The notes under the pieces were generated by a model, which was given only the letters and a program-made list of their open reading frames with translations, searched no databases and was not told where the DNA came from. From Rhizobium sp. Leaf262 (GTDB taxonomy: Bacteria; Pseudomonadota; Alphaproteobacteria; Rhizobiales; Rhizobiaceae), in contig NZ_LMMM01000004.1 of NCBI RefSeq assembly GCF_001422245.1, positions 1 to 64,000 of the forward strand: DNA of 64,000 nt, read 5' to 3'. The translations under genes and the position numbers were made by a program. Of the stretch, positions 1-8,724 are shown piece after piece. How positions within the stretch are numbered: the first letter of the stretch is position 1; each line of letters begins with the position of its first letter.

Positions 1-210
<210 letters not shown>

Positions 211-225
211 CTGCCAAGACAGTCG

Positions 226-408
226 CTCTGCCCTGCCGGGCATCTCCCCCACAGGTGGGGAGATCGACTCGCGGCACCCTCTTGCCCATATAGACCGCTG
301 GGGCGAACGTTGCAGGGGGACGGTGAGCGTGCCCCCAGCCAATCTCCCCACCTGTGGGGGAGATGCCCGGCAGGGCAGAGGGGGGCTAGCCGCACCCGCT
401 GTCACAAA
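226..408. repeat. Palindromic intergenic element A, copy 1
   Basis: Two 39-base arms at 226-264 and 342-380 are exact reverse complements, separated by a 77-base spacer. A second copy of the family lies at 49109-49288. Similarity between the two copies continues about 28 bases past the right arm, so the element has a short asymmetric tail. It starts 16 bases after the transposase stop and carries no open reading frame of its own. It is a MITE-like or mosaic intergenic element of the kind scattered through rhizobial genomes. Transcription across it would give a very stable hairpin. Confidence 0.85.
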
Positions 409-493
409 ATGGTGGATGGAAATAGTTTTCTGCAATCAAGCCCTTGATCGCCCCGCACCCCGCACCAAGCGCGGGGGGTAACGGCATCAGATG

Positions 494-1171
494 TCACCGA
501 ATTCGCTTCGCAGCAGGCTCAGGCACCAATTCACCATTCAAACGGCGGTCCAGATAATCCTCGCATTCGCCCATCAGCGTATCCACCTGTCCGTTGAAGA
601 AGTGGTTGGCACCGGGGACGGTGCGGTGGGTGATGAGGATGCCTTTTTGGGTCTTCAGCTTTTCCACCAGACCGTTGACGTCCTTCTCAGGCGCGACCTT
701 GTCGGCATCGCCATTGATGATGAGGCCGGAGGACGGGCATGGTGCCAAGAACGAGAAGTCGTAGGTGTTGGGCTGTGGTGCAATCGACATGAAGCCTTCG
801 ATTTCCGGGCGGCGCATCAGAAGCTGCATGCCGATCCAGGCGCCGAAGGAATAACCTGCGACCCAACAGCTCTTCGAATCCGGGTGCAGGCTCTGCACCC
901 AGTCCAGCGCAGATGCCGCGTCCGAGAGTTCGCCAGCGCCATGATCGAATTCACCCTGGCTGCGGCCGATGGAGCGGAAGTTGAACCGCAAAGTGGTGAA
1001 GCCACGCTTCTGGAAGAGGTAGAAAAGCTGGTAGACGATCTGGTTGTTCATCGTGCCGCCGAACTGCGGGTGCGGATGCAGAATGATCGCAATCGGCGCG
1101 CTTTTTTCCTTGGATGGCTGGTAACGGCCTTCGAGGCGACCCGCAGGGCCGTTGAAAATGACTTCGGGCAT
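494..1171 (-). CDS. Alpha/beta hydrolase (COG2945-like)
   Basis: The product is a 225-residue cytoplasmic protein with an alpha/beta-hydrolase fold. It has an HPHPQFGG oxyanion-region motif near residue 35, a GYSFGAW nucleophile elbow (serine near residue 107) and a late histidine in PGANHFF. The start at 1171 is chosen because GGAG lies 5-6 bases before the ATG and the fold begins at once; a longer frame upstream adds about 46 residues that look non-coding. Proteins of this kind are usually annotated as dienelactone-hydrolase-like or xylanase-like hydrolases, and the substrate is unknown. The gene is divergent from the suf operon and shares a promoter region containing iron-control boxes, so iron-linked expression is possible but only inferred. 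Confidence 0.85.
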   Translation of the reverse strand: MPEVIFNGPAGRLEGRYQPSKEKSAPIAIILHPHPQFGGTMNNQIVYQLFYLFQKRGFTTLRFNFRSIGRSQGEFDHGAGELSDAASALDWVQSLHPDSKSCWVAGYSFGAWIGMQLLMRRPEIEGFMSIAPQPNTYDFSFLAPCPSSGLIINGDADKVAPEKDVNGLVEKLKTQKGILITHRTVPGANHFFNGQVDTLMGECEDYLDRRLNGELVPEPAAKRIR

Positions 1172-1226
1172 TGGTACTCCGGTCGTGTTTTTCTGTTTCT
1201 GAGCCTTTTCCATGCGCAAGAAGACT

Positions 1227-1241
1227 TGACGCGGAAGGTCA
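1227..1241 (+). promoter_or_regulatory. Candidate IRO box (RirA site)
   Basis: The sequence TGACGCGGAAGGTCA matches the rhizobial iron-responsive pattern TGA-N9-TCA, which is recognised by the Rrf2-type iron regulator RirA. It lies about 145 bases before the first suf gene. A six-base match can occur by chance. The adjacent ICE-like box and the Fe-S operon behind it make it credible. Confidence 0.5.
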
Positions 1242-1258
1242 GCTTTTCTAAAACCCAG

Positions 1259-1275
1259 TTTAGAACTATTCGAAA
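1259..1275 (+). promoter_or_regulatory. Candidate ICE box (Irr site)
   Basis: TTTAGAA-CTA-TTCGAAA differs by one base from the iron control element TTTAGAA-N3-TTCTAAA bound by Irr in rhizobia. A further TTCTAAA half-site lies just upstream at 1246-1252, facing the first half-site across six bases. The box lies about 110 bases before the first suf gene and 18 bases past the IRO-like box. I infer dual control of suf by Irr and RirA. Confidence 0.65.
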
Positions 1276-1384
1276 CTTCGTGTGCTGTCTGCACTGTTGG
1301 ACGTGTCATAAGGCAAGCACGACGGAAATTTCAAGGAAAATGCGCTTTGGCGCATCAATCATAGGTAAACAGAGCCGATATCCC

Positions 1385-2554
1385 ATGGGCAGCATGATGC
1401 GCACATATCTCGACTGGAACGCGACGGCACCTTTGCTGCCCGCTGTTCGGGATGCGCTCGTCTTTGCGCTCGATTTGCCGGGAAACCCGTCTTCGGTTCA
1501 TAAGGAGGGTCGTACCGTTCGCGCGGCAATCGAATCCGCGCGCTGCGATGTGGCCGCGCTGGTCGGTGCGCAGGCGTCGCATGTCATTTTTACCAGCGGT
1601 GCGACGGAAGCAGCTAATCTGGTTCTGTCTCCTGCGTTCAAGATGGGACGCTCGGCCCTTTCCATCGGTCATCTCTATGTCTCGGCCATCGAACATCCGG
1701 CCATTCGCGAGGGCGGTCGGTTCGACAAGGCCGACGTCAGCGAAATTGCAGTGACGGCTGACGGCGTTGTTGATCTTGCCGCGCTCGAGGCTGCGCTGGC
1801 ATCGCATGATGCCGCCAAGGGTCTTCCGATGGTCGCGCTGATGCTGGTCAACAACGAGACCGGCATTGTTCAGCCGGTGGCGGAAGCGGCGCGTCTGGTT
1901 CACGGCTTTGGCGGTCTGCTGGTTGTCGATGCCGTTCAGGCGGTTGGTCGCATCTCTGTTGATATCGAGACCCTCGGGGCGGATTTCCTTGTTATCTCCT
2001 CCCACAAGATCGGCGGTCCCAAGGGTATGGGCGCGCTGATTTCCCGCGGGGAAGTGATGATGCCGAAGCCTTTGATCCATGGCGGTGGCCAGGAAAAGGG
2101 GCATCGCTCCGGCACGGAAAATACCTCTGCTATTATCGGGTTTGGAACGGCTGCCGTCGAGGCGCTGAAAAATCTAGATGCGGAAGCTGCGCGCCTGGAT
2201 GGTCTGCGTGCCACGCTGGAAGATGCAATGCGCGCTGCGGCACCTGATGTTATCATCCATGGTGCCAAGGCTGCGCGGGTCTGCAACACGACCTTTTTCA
2301 CTCTGCCGGGTCTGAAATCTGAGACAGGGCAGATTGCTTTCGATATCGAAGGCGTTGCGCTTTCGGCGGGGGCTGCCTGCTCTTCCGGCAAGGTGGGCGA
2401 GAGCCATGTGCTGAGCGCGATGGGGCACGATCCGAAGCTGGGTGCACTGCGCATTTCGCTGGGCGCGACAACGAATGAGGCCGATATCGACAAGGCCATC
2501 GCGGCTTTTACCAAGATTGCCGGGCGGCGAAAGTTGGCCGTACAGGCGGCGTAG
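1385..2554 (+). CDS. sufS2: Cysteine desulfurase, NifS/IscS type
   Basis: This PLP enzyme takes sulfur from cysteine and holds it as a persulfide for Fe-S cluster assembly. The PLP lysine is in SSHKIGGPKG near residue 205. The catalytic cysteine is in GAACSSGKVGESH, on the longer mobile loop typical of class I (NifS/IscS) enzymes rather than SufS. The length is 389 residues with the start at 1385; ATGs at 1394 and 1397 give 386 or 385 residues, and none has a convincing ribosome binding site, so the exact start is open. It is the first gene of the suf operon, 179 bases before sufB. I recall the Agrobacterium operon being described as sufS2BCDS1XA, which fits. No IscU or SufE partner is encoded in this window. 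Confidence 0.88.
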   Translation: MGSMMRTYLDWNATAPLLPAVRDALVFALDLPGNPSSVHKEGRTVRAAIESARCDVAALVGAQASHVIFTSGATEAANLVLSPAFKMGRSALSIGHLYVSAIEHPAIREGGRFDKADVSEIAVTADGVVDLAALEAALASHDAAKGLPMVALMLVNNETGIVQPVAEAARLVHGFGGLLVVDAVQAVGRISVDIETLGADFLVISSHKIGGPKGMGALISRGEVMMPKPLIHGGGQEKGHRSGTENTSAIIGFGTAAVEALKNLDAEAARLDGLRATLEDAMRAAAPDVIIHGAKAARVCNTTFFTLPGLKSETGQIAFDIEGVALSAGAACSSGKVGESHVLSAMGHDPKLGALRISLGATTNEADIDKAIAAFTKIAGRRKLAVQAA

Positions 2555-2733
2555 AGCCAAAAACAATTGCGGAAAGTCAAATTTCCGCTTGCCGGAGAGT
2601 GTGAAAAGCGCCATCCGGTCCCTAAATAAGGCGTAACGAAAAAGTTGCGCTCGACACGAATGAAGGCGGGTCTTCCGTCTTGATACGTTGACAAGCCACC
2701 GGACCTTGGATCCGGCGAGATTGGAGAACAACT

Positions 2734-4203
2734 ATGGCAGCGGTTCAGGAAACGATCGATCAGGTCCGCCAGATCGATGTGGACCAGTACAAATACGGTT
2801 TTGAAACCGAGATCGAAGTGGACAAGGCACCGAAGGGCCTGTCCGAAGAGGTGATCCGTTTCATTTCCGCCAAGAAGGAAGAGCCGGAATGGATGCTGGC
2901 GTGGCGTCTTGAGGCCTACCAGCGCTGGCTGACGATGGAAGAGCCCACATGGGCGCGCGTCAACTATCCCAAGATCGATTTCAACGATCTCTATTATTAC
3001 GCGGCACCGAAGAGCACGCCCGGCCCGAAATCGCTTGAGGATGTCGATCCTGAGCTGTTGAAGGTTTACGAGAAGCTCGGCATTCCGCTGAAGGAACAGG
3101 AAATTCTGGCTGGCGTCGAGAACCGCCGCGTGGCCGTGGATGCCGTGTTCGACTCGGTTTCGGTCGTTACCACCTTCAAGAAAGAGCTGATGAAGGCCGG
3201 CGTGATTTTCATGTCGATCTCGGAAGCCATTCGCGAATATCCTGAGCTGGTGAAGAAATATATCGGCTCGGTCGTTCCGACGACGGACAATTATTACGCG
3301 ACGCTGAACTCTGCGGTCTTCACCGACGGTTCCTTTGTGTTCGTGCCGAAGGGCGTTCGTTGCCCGATGGAACTGTCCACCTATTTCCGCATCAACGAGA
3401 AGAATACCGGCCAGTTCGAGCGCACGCTGATCATCGCGGAAGAGGGCGCTTATGTGTCCTATCTCGAAGGTTGTACGGCGCCGCAGCGCGACGAAAACCA
3501 GCTTCATGCTGCCGTGGTCGAGCTTGTGGCTCTTGACGATGCCGAAATCAAATATTCTACCGTCCAGAACTGGTATCCTGGTGATAAGGACGGCAAGGGC
3601 GGGATCTACAACTTCGTAACCAAGCGCGGCGATTGCCGTGGCCACCGCTCCAAGATTTCGTGGACGCAGGTGGAAACTGGCTCTGCGATTACATGGAAGT
3701 ACCCATCCTGCATTCTGCGCGGTGACGACAGCCGTGGCGAGTTCTACTCGATTGCCGTATCCAACGGTCATCAGCAGATCGACAGCGGCACCAAGATGAT
3801 CCACCTCGGCAAGAACACGTCGAGCCGCATCATCGCCAAGGGCATCGCTGCCGGCTTCTCGGAAAACGTCTATCGCGGCCAGGTTTCTGCCCACCGCAAG
3901 GCGACCAACACGCGCAACTTCACGCAGTGCGACAGCCTTCTGATCGGCGACAAGTGTGGTGCGCACACCGTGCCTTACATCGAAGCCAAGAACTCGTCCT
4001 GCCAGTTCGAGCATGAAGCAACGACGTCGAAGATTTCCGAGGACCAGCTGTTCTACTGCCTGCAACGCGGCATTCCAGAGGAGTCAGCCATCGCGCTGAT
4101 CGTCAATGGCTTCGTGAAGGACGTGATCCAGCAGTTGCCGATGGAATTTGCGGTTGAAGCGCAGAAGCTGATCGGGATTTCGCTGGAAGGTTCTGTTGGC
4201 TGA
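2734..4203 (+). CDS. sufB: Fe-S cluster scaffold subunit SufB
   Basis: SufB is the scaffold subunit of the SufBCD complex that builds Fe-S clusters in the cytoplasm. The 489 residues match the usual SufB length. The late segment [15 protein letters not shown] followed by [15 protein letters not shown] is the conserved SufB core, including the cysteine on the SufB-SufD interface. The ATG at 2734 is preceded by GGAG at an 8-base spacing. The stop overlaps the start of the next gene (ATGA at 4203), so the two are likely translationally coupled. The 179-base gap after the upstream desulfurase gene could hold a second promoter; I see no clear operator in it. Confidence 0.97.
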   Translation: MAAVQETIDQVRQIDVDQYKYGFETEIEVDKAPKGLSEEVIRFISAKKEEPEWMLAWRLEAYQRWLTMEEPTWARVNYPKIDFNDLYYYAAPKSTPGPKSLEDVDPELLKVYEKLGIPLKEQEILAGVENRRVAVDAVFDSVSVVTTFKKELMKAGVIFMSISEAIREYPELVKKYIGSVVPTTDNYYATLNSAVFTDGSFVFVPKGVRCPMELSTYFRINEKNTGQFERTLIIAEEGAYVSYLEGCTAPQRDENQLHAAVVELVALDDAEIKYSTVQNWYPGDKDGKGGIYNFVTKRGDCRGHRSKISWTQVETGSAITWKYPSCILRGDDSRGEFYSIAVSNGHQQIDSGTKMIHLGKNTSSRIIAKGIAAGFSENVYRGQVSAHRKATNTRNFTQCDSLLIGDKCGAHTVPYIEAKNSSCQFEHEATTSKISEDQLFYCLQRGIPEESAIALIVNGFVKDVIQQLPMEFAVEAQKLIGISLEGSVG

Positions 4204-4424
4204 TGAGCGAACGTCAGCCGTCAGGCAGTGCACGCTTGTTGGTGTTGTGCATTTTCGTTCTGATGGTTGGAGTGTTCGTTGGAATAGGTGGGCTTATGGC
4301 GGGCTGGGTGTTCGCCAAGCCGATTTTAATAGCGAGTGCACTTGGTATGATGGCCGTTTTCTGGCTCGCCGATGCATTCAAATCATTTGACCGTTTCTCT
4401 TTTCGAAAGAGAAAACAAGATTGA
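4203..4424 (+). CDS. Small two-helix membrane protein in suf operon
   Basis: This gene encodes 73 residues and lies between sufB and sufC. Its ATG shares bases with the sufB stop and its stop is 11 bases before the sufC start, so it is tightly built into the operon. The protein has a short polar N-terminus, two hydrophobic segments (about residues 11-34 and 38-56) and a strongly basic tail ending FSFRKRKQD. The positive-inside rule would place that tail in the cytoplasm. I do not recognise the family. Gene position suggests a role linked to Fe-S assembly or to bringing SufBCD to the membrane, but nothing in the sequence shows a function. Confidence 0.75.
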   Translation: MSERQPSGSARLLVLCIFVLMVGVFVGIGGLMAGWVFAKPILIASALGMMAVFWLADAFKSFDRFSFRKRKQD

Positions 4425-4435
4425 GAGATCACAAC

Positions 4436-5191
4436 ATGCTTGAAATCATCGACCTGCACGCAAAGATCGCCGATACCGAAACCGAGATCATCAAGGGCTT
4501 GAACCTGAAGGTTGCGGCTGGGGAAGTGGCGGCTATCATGGGGCCGAATGGCTCTGGCAAGTCCACGCTGTCCTACATTCTCTCGGGCCGTGAAGACTAC
4601 GAAGTCACCTCCGGTGACATTCTTTATAACGGCGAAAGCATTCTGGAACTGGACGCTGCCGAGCGTGCGGCCAAGGGCATTTTCCTGGCTTTCCAGTACC
4701 CCGTCGAAATTCCCGGCGTTGCCACCATGCAGTTCCTGAAGGTTGCGATGAACGAGCAGCGCAAGGCACGCGGCGAGGCTGAACTGACGACGCCTGATTT
4801 CATCAAGAAGGTCAAGGAAGCCGCTGGCGATCTGAAGATCGACATGGATATGCTGAAGCGTCCGCTCAATGTCGGTTTTTCCGGTGGTGAAAAGAAGCGC
4901 GCTGAAATTCTGCAGATGGCGCTGTTGGAGCCAAAGCTTTGCGTGCTTGACGAGACCGACTCTGGCCTCGACATTGATGCGCTGAAGATCGTTGCCGATG
5001 GCGTCAATGCGCTGAAGTCCCCGGACCGCGCCACCATCGTCATCACCCACTACCAGCGCCTGCTGGATTACATCGTGCCGGATAGCGTTCACGTTCTCTA
5101 CAAGGGCAAGATCATCCGTTCCGGCGACAAGAGCCTCGCGCTCGATCTGGAATCCAACGGTTACGCCGACATCATCGGTGAAGCAGCCTGA
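4436..5191 (+). CDS. sufC: Fe-S assembly ATPase SufC
   Basis: SufC is the ABC-type ATPase of the SufBCD scaffold and drives conformational change during cluster assembly; it is not a transporter. The Walker A is GPNGSGKST near residue 39, the signature is FSGGEKKRAE and the Walker B is LCVLDETDSGLD. At 251 residues it matches the family. The ATG at 4436 is preferred because the protein family begins MLEI and GAGA lies just upstream; a TTG at 4421 would add five residues. It lies directly after the small membrane protein gene and 21 bases before sufD. Confidence 0.96.
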   Translation: MLEIIDLHAKIADTETEIIKGLNLKVAAGEVAAIMGPNGSGKSTLSYILSGREDYEVTSGDILYNGESILELDAAERAAKGIFLAFQYPVEIPGVATMQFLKVAMNEQRKARGEAELTTPDFIKKVKEAAGDLKIDMDMLKRPLNVGFSGGEKKRAEILQMALLEPKLCVLDETDSGLDIDALKIVADGVNALKSPDRATIVITHYQRLLDYIVPDSVHVLYKGKIIRSGDKSLALDLESNGYADIIGEAA

Positions 5192-5212
5192 TTGGCTGGG
5201 AAAGGTGATGTG

Positions 5213-6484
5213 ATGAACATGCAAACCACAAACCGGCAGACGCCAGCTGAATTGGCGCTGGTTGAAGCCTTTACCGCCAAGTTCAGCGAACTGCCGGGTG
5301 ACGGCAATGTCGTTGCCGCGCGCGATGTGCTGTTCGACGATTTGAAGACCGCCGGTCTTCCGACACGTCGGATCGAGGCCTGGCACTATACCGACCTGAA
5401 GACGCTGCTACGCGGCTTGCCGGAAGATGCGCCTGCTCCTGTTATCGAAAAGCGTGCGGGCCTCGTGGCCGGTGCGCCTATCGCCTATGTCATGCATGGC
5501 AAGGCGGTCGATGCGCAGATCGAAGGCTTCCAAACCGAAAGCTACGCGGAAAGCCTTTCCGATGGCACGGCTGCCGCCGCTCTCGTTGCGGCCAGCAAGG
5601 ATGATGCGATTGGCCGTATCAATGGCAGCTTCGTGCGTGATGGCGTTTCCGTCGTCGTTCCCGATGAAGCCGATCTCGAACAGCCGCTGGAACTTCAGGC
5701 CATTCACGGGGCAGGGCAGGTTCACACCCGCTTCCCGGTTCGCTTCGGCAAGGGCTCCAAGGCAACCGTCATCGAGCGTCACCTGTCGGTGACATCTGAA
5801 GCCGCTCTCGTTTCTTCGGTTAGCGAGATCAAGGTTCAGGACGGCGCGGAAGCGACCTACGTCATTCTCCAGCAACAGGGGGCAGCCGATACGCATCTTG
5901 GCCAGCTGCGGATCGTCATGGGTGCCGATGCCAAGCTGCGTCTGTTCGTGATCAACGCCGGTGGCAAGCTGGTGCGTCAGGAACTGCGCGTGGATGTTCA
6001 GGGTGAGAACTCCGATCTCTCCATCCGCGGCGTCAACCTGCTGGGCGGCGAAACCCATACGGACGTGACGATGGTTCTCGGCCACAATGTGCCGAATACC
6101 AGCTCCACGGAAGTGTTCCGCAACGTGGTGTTCGATCGCGCCAAGGGCATCTTCCAGGGCATGATCCGGGTTGCGCCCGATGCCCAGAAGACCGATGCCA
6201 AGATGGCCTGCAACACGCTGCTGATGTCTGACGATGGCGAGTTTTCGGCCAAGCCTGAGCTTGAAATCTTCGCGGATGACGTTCAGTGCGGCCATGGTGC
6301 GACCGTTGCCGATATCAGCGACAACCACCTCTATTACCTGATGGCGCGTGGCGTGCCACGGGCAAAGGCGCGGGCCATGCTGGTCAATGCTTTTGTCGAT
6401 GAGATCATCGAAGAGCTGGAAGACGAACAACTGGTAGAAGCGCTGGAAGACATCATCGCCAGCTGGCTGGAACATCATGCCTGA
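5213..6484 (+). CDS. sufD: Fe-S cluster assembly protein SufD
   Basis: SufD is the SufB paralogue that completes the SufBC2D scaffold and helps acquire iron. The 423 residues show the N-terminal alpha-helical region with the RRIEAWHYTDLKTLL motif near residue 50 and the C-terminal beta-helix segment VQCGHGATVADISDNHLYYL typical of SufD. ATG 5213 is chosen over an upstream TTG at 5192 because AAGG lies at a suitable distance. The 3' end overlaps sufS by 8 bases, consistent with coupled translation. Confidence 0.95.
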   Translation: MNMQTTNRQTPAELALVEAFTAKFSELPGDGNVVAARDVLFDDLKTAGLPTRRIEAWHYTDLKTLLRGLPEDAPAPVIEKRAGLVAGAPIAYVMHGKAVDAQIEGFQTESYAESLSDGTAAAALVAASKDDAIGRINGSFVRDGVSVVVPDEADLEQPLELQAIHGAGQVHTRFPVRFGKGSKATVIERHLSVTSEAALVSSVSEIKVQDGAEATYVILQQQGAADTHLGQLRIVMGADAKLRLFVINAGGKLVRQELRVDVQGENSDLSIRGVNLLGGETHTDVTMVLGHNVPNTSSTEVFRNVVFDRAKGIFQGMIRVAPDAQKTDAKMACNTLLMSDDGEFSAKPELEIFADDVQCGHGATVADISDNHLYYLMARGVPRAKARAMLVNAFVDEIIEELEDEQLVEALEDIIASWLEHHA

Positions 6485-7727
6485 TCGCGAACGCGCCGCT
6501 GTGGCCGCCCCTTATGACGTCGAAGCCGTGCGGAAGGATTTTCCGATCCTTTCGCGCGAGGTCTATGGCAAGCCGCTGGTCTATCTGGACAACGGCGCGT
6601 CCGCGCAAAAGCCGCAGGTCGTCATCGATGCCATTTCGAATGCCTATTCAAATGAATATGCCAATGTCCATCGTGGCCTGCATTTTCTCTCCAATGCCGC
6701 AACCGATGCTTACGAAGCGTCGCGTGAAAAGGTGCGTCGGTTTCTGAATGCCGGTTCGGTGGATGAGATCGTCTTCACCAAATCCTCGACCGAGGCCATC
6801 AACACGGTGGCCTATGGTTATGGCATGCCGAATATCGGCGATGGCGATGAGATCGTCATCTCGATCATGGAGCACCATTCCAATATCGTTCCGTGGCATT
6901 TCATTCGCGAGCGGCAGGGTGCCAAGCTTGTCTGGGTGCCGGTGGATGATGATGGTGCTTTTCACATCGAGGACTTTGAAAAAAGCCTGACGGAAAAGAC
7001 CAAGCTCGTCGCTATCACCCATATGTCCAACGCGCTCGGTACGGTCGTTCCGGTGAAGGAAATTTGCCGTATTGCCCATGAGCGCGGTATTCCGGTGCTG
7101 GTCGATGGCAGTCAGGGCGCGGTTCATATGCCGGTCGATGTGCGCGATATCGACTGCGACTGGTACGTGATGACAGGCCACAAGCTTTATGGTCCCTCCG
7201 GCATCGGCGTGCTCTATGGCAAGGCCGACCGCTTGAAAGAGATGCGTCCGTTCCAGGGTGGCGGCGAGATGATTCTCGACGTCTCCGAGGACGAAATCAC
7301 CTATAACGAGCCACCGCACCGTTTCGAAGCAGGCACACCGCCCATCGTGCAGGCCATCGGTCTCGGTTATGCAGTGGATTATATGGATGGGATCGGCCGT
7401 GCGGCGATTGCGGCGCATGAGGCGGATCTGGCTGCCTATGCGGCAGAGCGTCTGCGCGACATCAATTCGTTGCGCATCATCGGCAATGCGCCGGGCAAGG
7501 GCGGAATTTTCTCGTTTGAGCTTGAGGGCATTCACGCGCATGATGTCTCGATGGTGATCGACAGACGCGGCGTTGCGGTGCGTGCTGGCACCCATTGCGC
7601 CATGCCGCTCTTGAAACGCTTCGGCGTCACCTCCACATGCCGTGCATCGTTCGGCCTCTACAATACGCGCGCGGAAGTGGACGCTCTGGCCGAAGCGCTC
7701 GATTACGCCCGCACATTTTTCGCCTGA
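6477..7727 (+). CDS. sufS: Cysteine desulfurase SufS (class II)
   Basis: SufS is the second PLP cysteine desulfurase of the operon. The PLP lysine is in MTGHKLYGPSGIG near residue 233 and the catalytic cysteine is in RAGTHCAMPLL near residue 372, on the short loop that defines class II SufS/CsdA enzymes. The 416 residues fit the family. It overlaps the end of sufD and is followed after 12 bases by a sufT-like gene. Class II enzymes normally need a SufE or SufU partner; none is in this window, so the sulfur acceptor must be encoded elsewhere or be SufB itself. Confidence 0.95.
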   Translation: MPDRERAAVAAPYDVEAVRKDFPILSREVYGKPLVYLDNGASAQKPQVVIDAISNAYSNEYANVHRGLHFLSNAATDAYEASREKVRRFLNAGSVDEIVFTKSSTEAINTVAYGYGMPNIGDGDEIVISIMEHHSNIVPWHFIRERQGAKLVWVPVDDDGAFHIEDFEKSLTEKTKLVAITHMSNALGTVVPVKEICRIAHERGIPVLVDGSQGAVHMPVDVRDIDCDWYVMTGHKLYGPSGIGVLYGKADRLKEMRPFQGGGEMILDVSEDEITYNEPPHRFEAGTPPIVQAIGLGYAVDYMDGIGRAAIAAHEADLAAYAAERLRDINSLRIIGNAPGKGGIFSFELEGIHAHDVSMVIDRRGVAVRAGTHCAMPLLKRFGVTSTCRASFGLYNTRAEVDALAEALDYARTFFA

Positions 7728-7739
7728 AGGATCAGGACC

Positions 7740-8123
7740 ATGACGACTGACATCACCGAGCAGACACCAGCCGTGACGGACGTTCCGGCAAAGGTTTCGA
7801 CCATCGCGCCGGATGAACTGGCACGCATCAGCGACGATGTGATCGCCGCGCTGAAAACTGTCTACGACCCGGAAATTCCGGCTGACATCTTCGAACTCGG
7901 TCTGATCTACAAGATCGACGTCGAAGACGACCGCATGGTCAAGATCATGATGACCTTGACCGCGCCGGGTTGCCCTGTCGCGGGTGAAATGCCGGGCTGG
8001 GTGGAAAATGCCGTTGGCGCCGTCGAAGGCGTGTCGGGCGTCACCGTCGAGATGACCTTCGATCCGCCATGGACACCGGACCGCATGTCGGAAGAAGCGC
8101 AGGTTGCCGTCGGCTGGTATTGA
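7740..8123 (+). CDS. sufT: SUF-associated MIP18/DUF59 protein (SufT-like)
   Basis: The product is a 127-residue protein of the MIP18/DUF59 (PaaD-like) family, which helps mature or hand over Fe-S clusters. After about 30 low-complexity residues the core VYDPEIPADIFELGLIY is followed by MTLTAPGCPVAGEMP with the single conserved cysteine. I recall this position being called sufX in Agrobacterium. It sits between sufS and sufA and is transcribed with them. Confidence 0.88.
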   Translation: MTTDITEQTPAVTDVPAKVSTIAPDELARISDDVIAALKTVYDPEIPADIFELGLIYKIDVEDDRMVKIMMTLTAPGCPVAGEMPGWVENAVGAVEGVSGVTVEMTFDPPWTPDRMSEEAQVAVGWY

Positions 8124-8200
8124 TACCAGTGCGCTGCGGGACTAGATTGATACCATGAAGCATCGGGCCTTGAACCCGATTGTCGAAGGAGAATGGGCCC

Positions 8201-8590
8201 ATGGGCTTTGCAGTGATGACGATGACCGAGGCTGCGGCTTCCCGTGTCAAAGCAATCGTCGAGAATTCCGGCCCGGATGCCAAAGGCCTTCGCGTGGGCA
8301 TCAAAAAAGGTGGCTGCGCTGGCATGGAATACACCATCGACATGGTGACCGAGCCAAATGCCAAGGATGATCTGATCGAGTTTCAGGATGCCAAGGTCTG
8401 GATCGAACCATCCGCCGTGCTTTACCTGCTCGGCACCCAGATGGATTTCGAAACCACCAAACTTCGCTCCGGTTTCACCTTCACCAATCCGAACCAGACA
8501 TCGGCTTGTGGCTGTGGTGAGTCTGTCGAGTTGAAGCCTGCGGATTTGGCGGCGCTGGCGAAACAGCGCCAGGAAGCGGTCGGGGTTTAG
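8201..8590 (+). CDS. sufA: A-type Fe-S carrier SufA
   Basis: SufA is an A-type carrier that takes clusters from SufBCD to target proteins. The three cluster-binding cysteines are visible, one in KKGGCAGMEY and two in SACGCGES. The 129 residues start at ATG 8201, nine bases after a good AAGGAG; an in-frame upstream start at 8180 is less likely. It is the last gene of the suf operon, 77 bases after the sufT-like gene and followed directly by a palindromic repeat that may also end transcription. Confidence 0.94.
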   Translation: MGFAVMTMTEAAASRVKAIVENSGPDAKGLRVGIKKGGCAGMEYTIDMVTEPNAKDDLIEFQDAKVWIEPSAVLYLLGTQMDFETTKLRSGFTFTNPNQTSACGCGESVELKPADLAALAKQRQEAVGV

Positions 8591-8600
8591 GCCTCGTCTT

Positions 8601-8714
8601 CCGTCACCCCGGACTTGATCCGGGGTCCAGCAGACGCGCGTCTGCGCGTCGAAATGGCCCTTTCAGCCCAAGGACTTGGGCTGACTGGATACCGGCTCAA
8701 GGCCGGTATGACGG
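8601..8714. repeat. Palindromic intergenic element B, copy 1
   Basis: Outer arms of 28 bases at 8601-8628 and 8687-8714 are imperfect reverse complements. Inside lie a perfect 16-base palindrome at 8630-8645 and a perfect 8-base stem at 8665-8672/8675-8682. The outer arms resemble those of the element at 31304-31389, so the two form a family. It fills the gap between sufA and the convergent gene at 8725. It may act as a transcription stop or an mRNA-stabilising hairpin. Confidence 0.8.
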
Positions 8715-8724
8715 TGAGTAGGGA

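Noticed and set aside
1936..4065. 709-residue minus-strand frame opposite the NifS-type gene and sufB
   Set aside because: It is antisense to two well-supported genes, has no recognisable domain, and arises from the high GC content of the coding strand.
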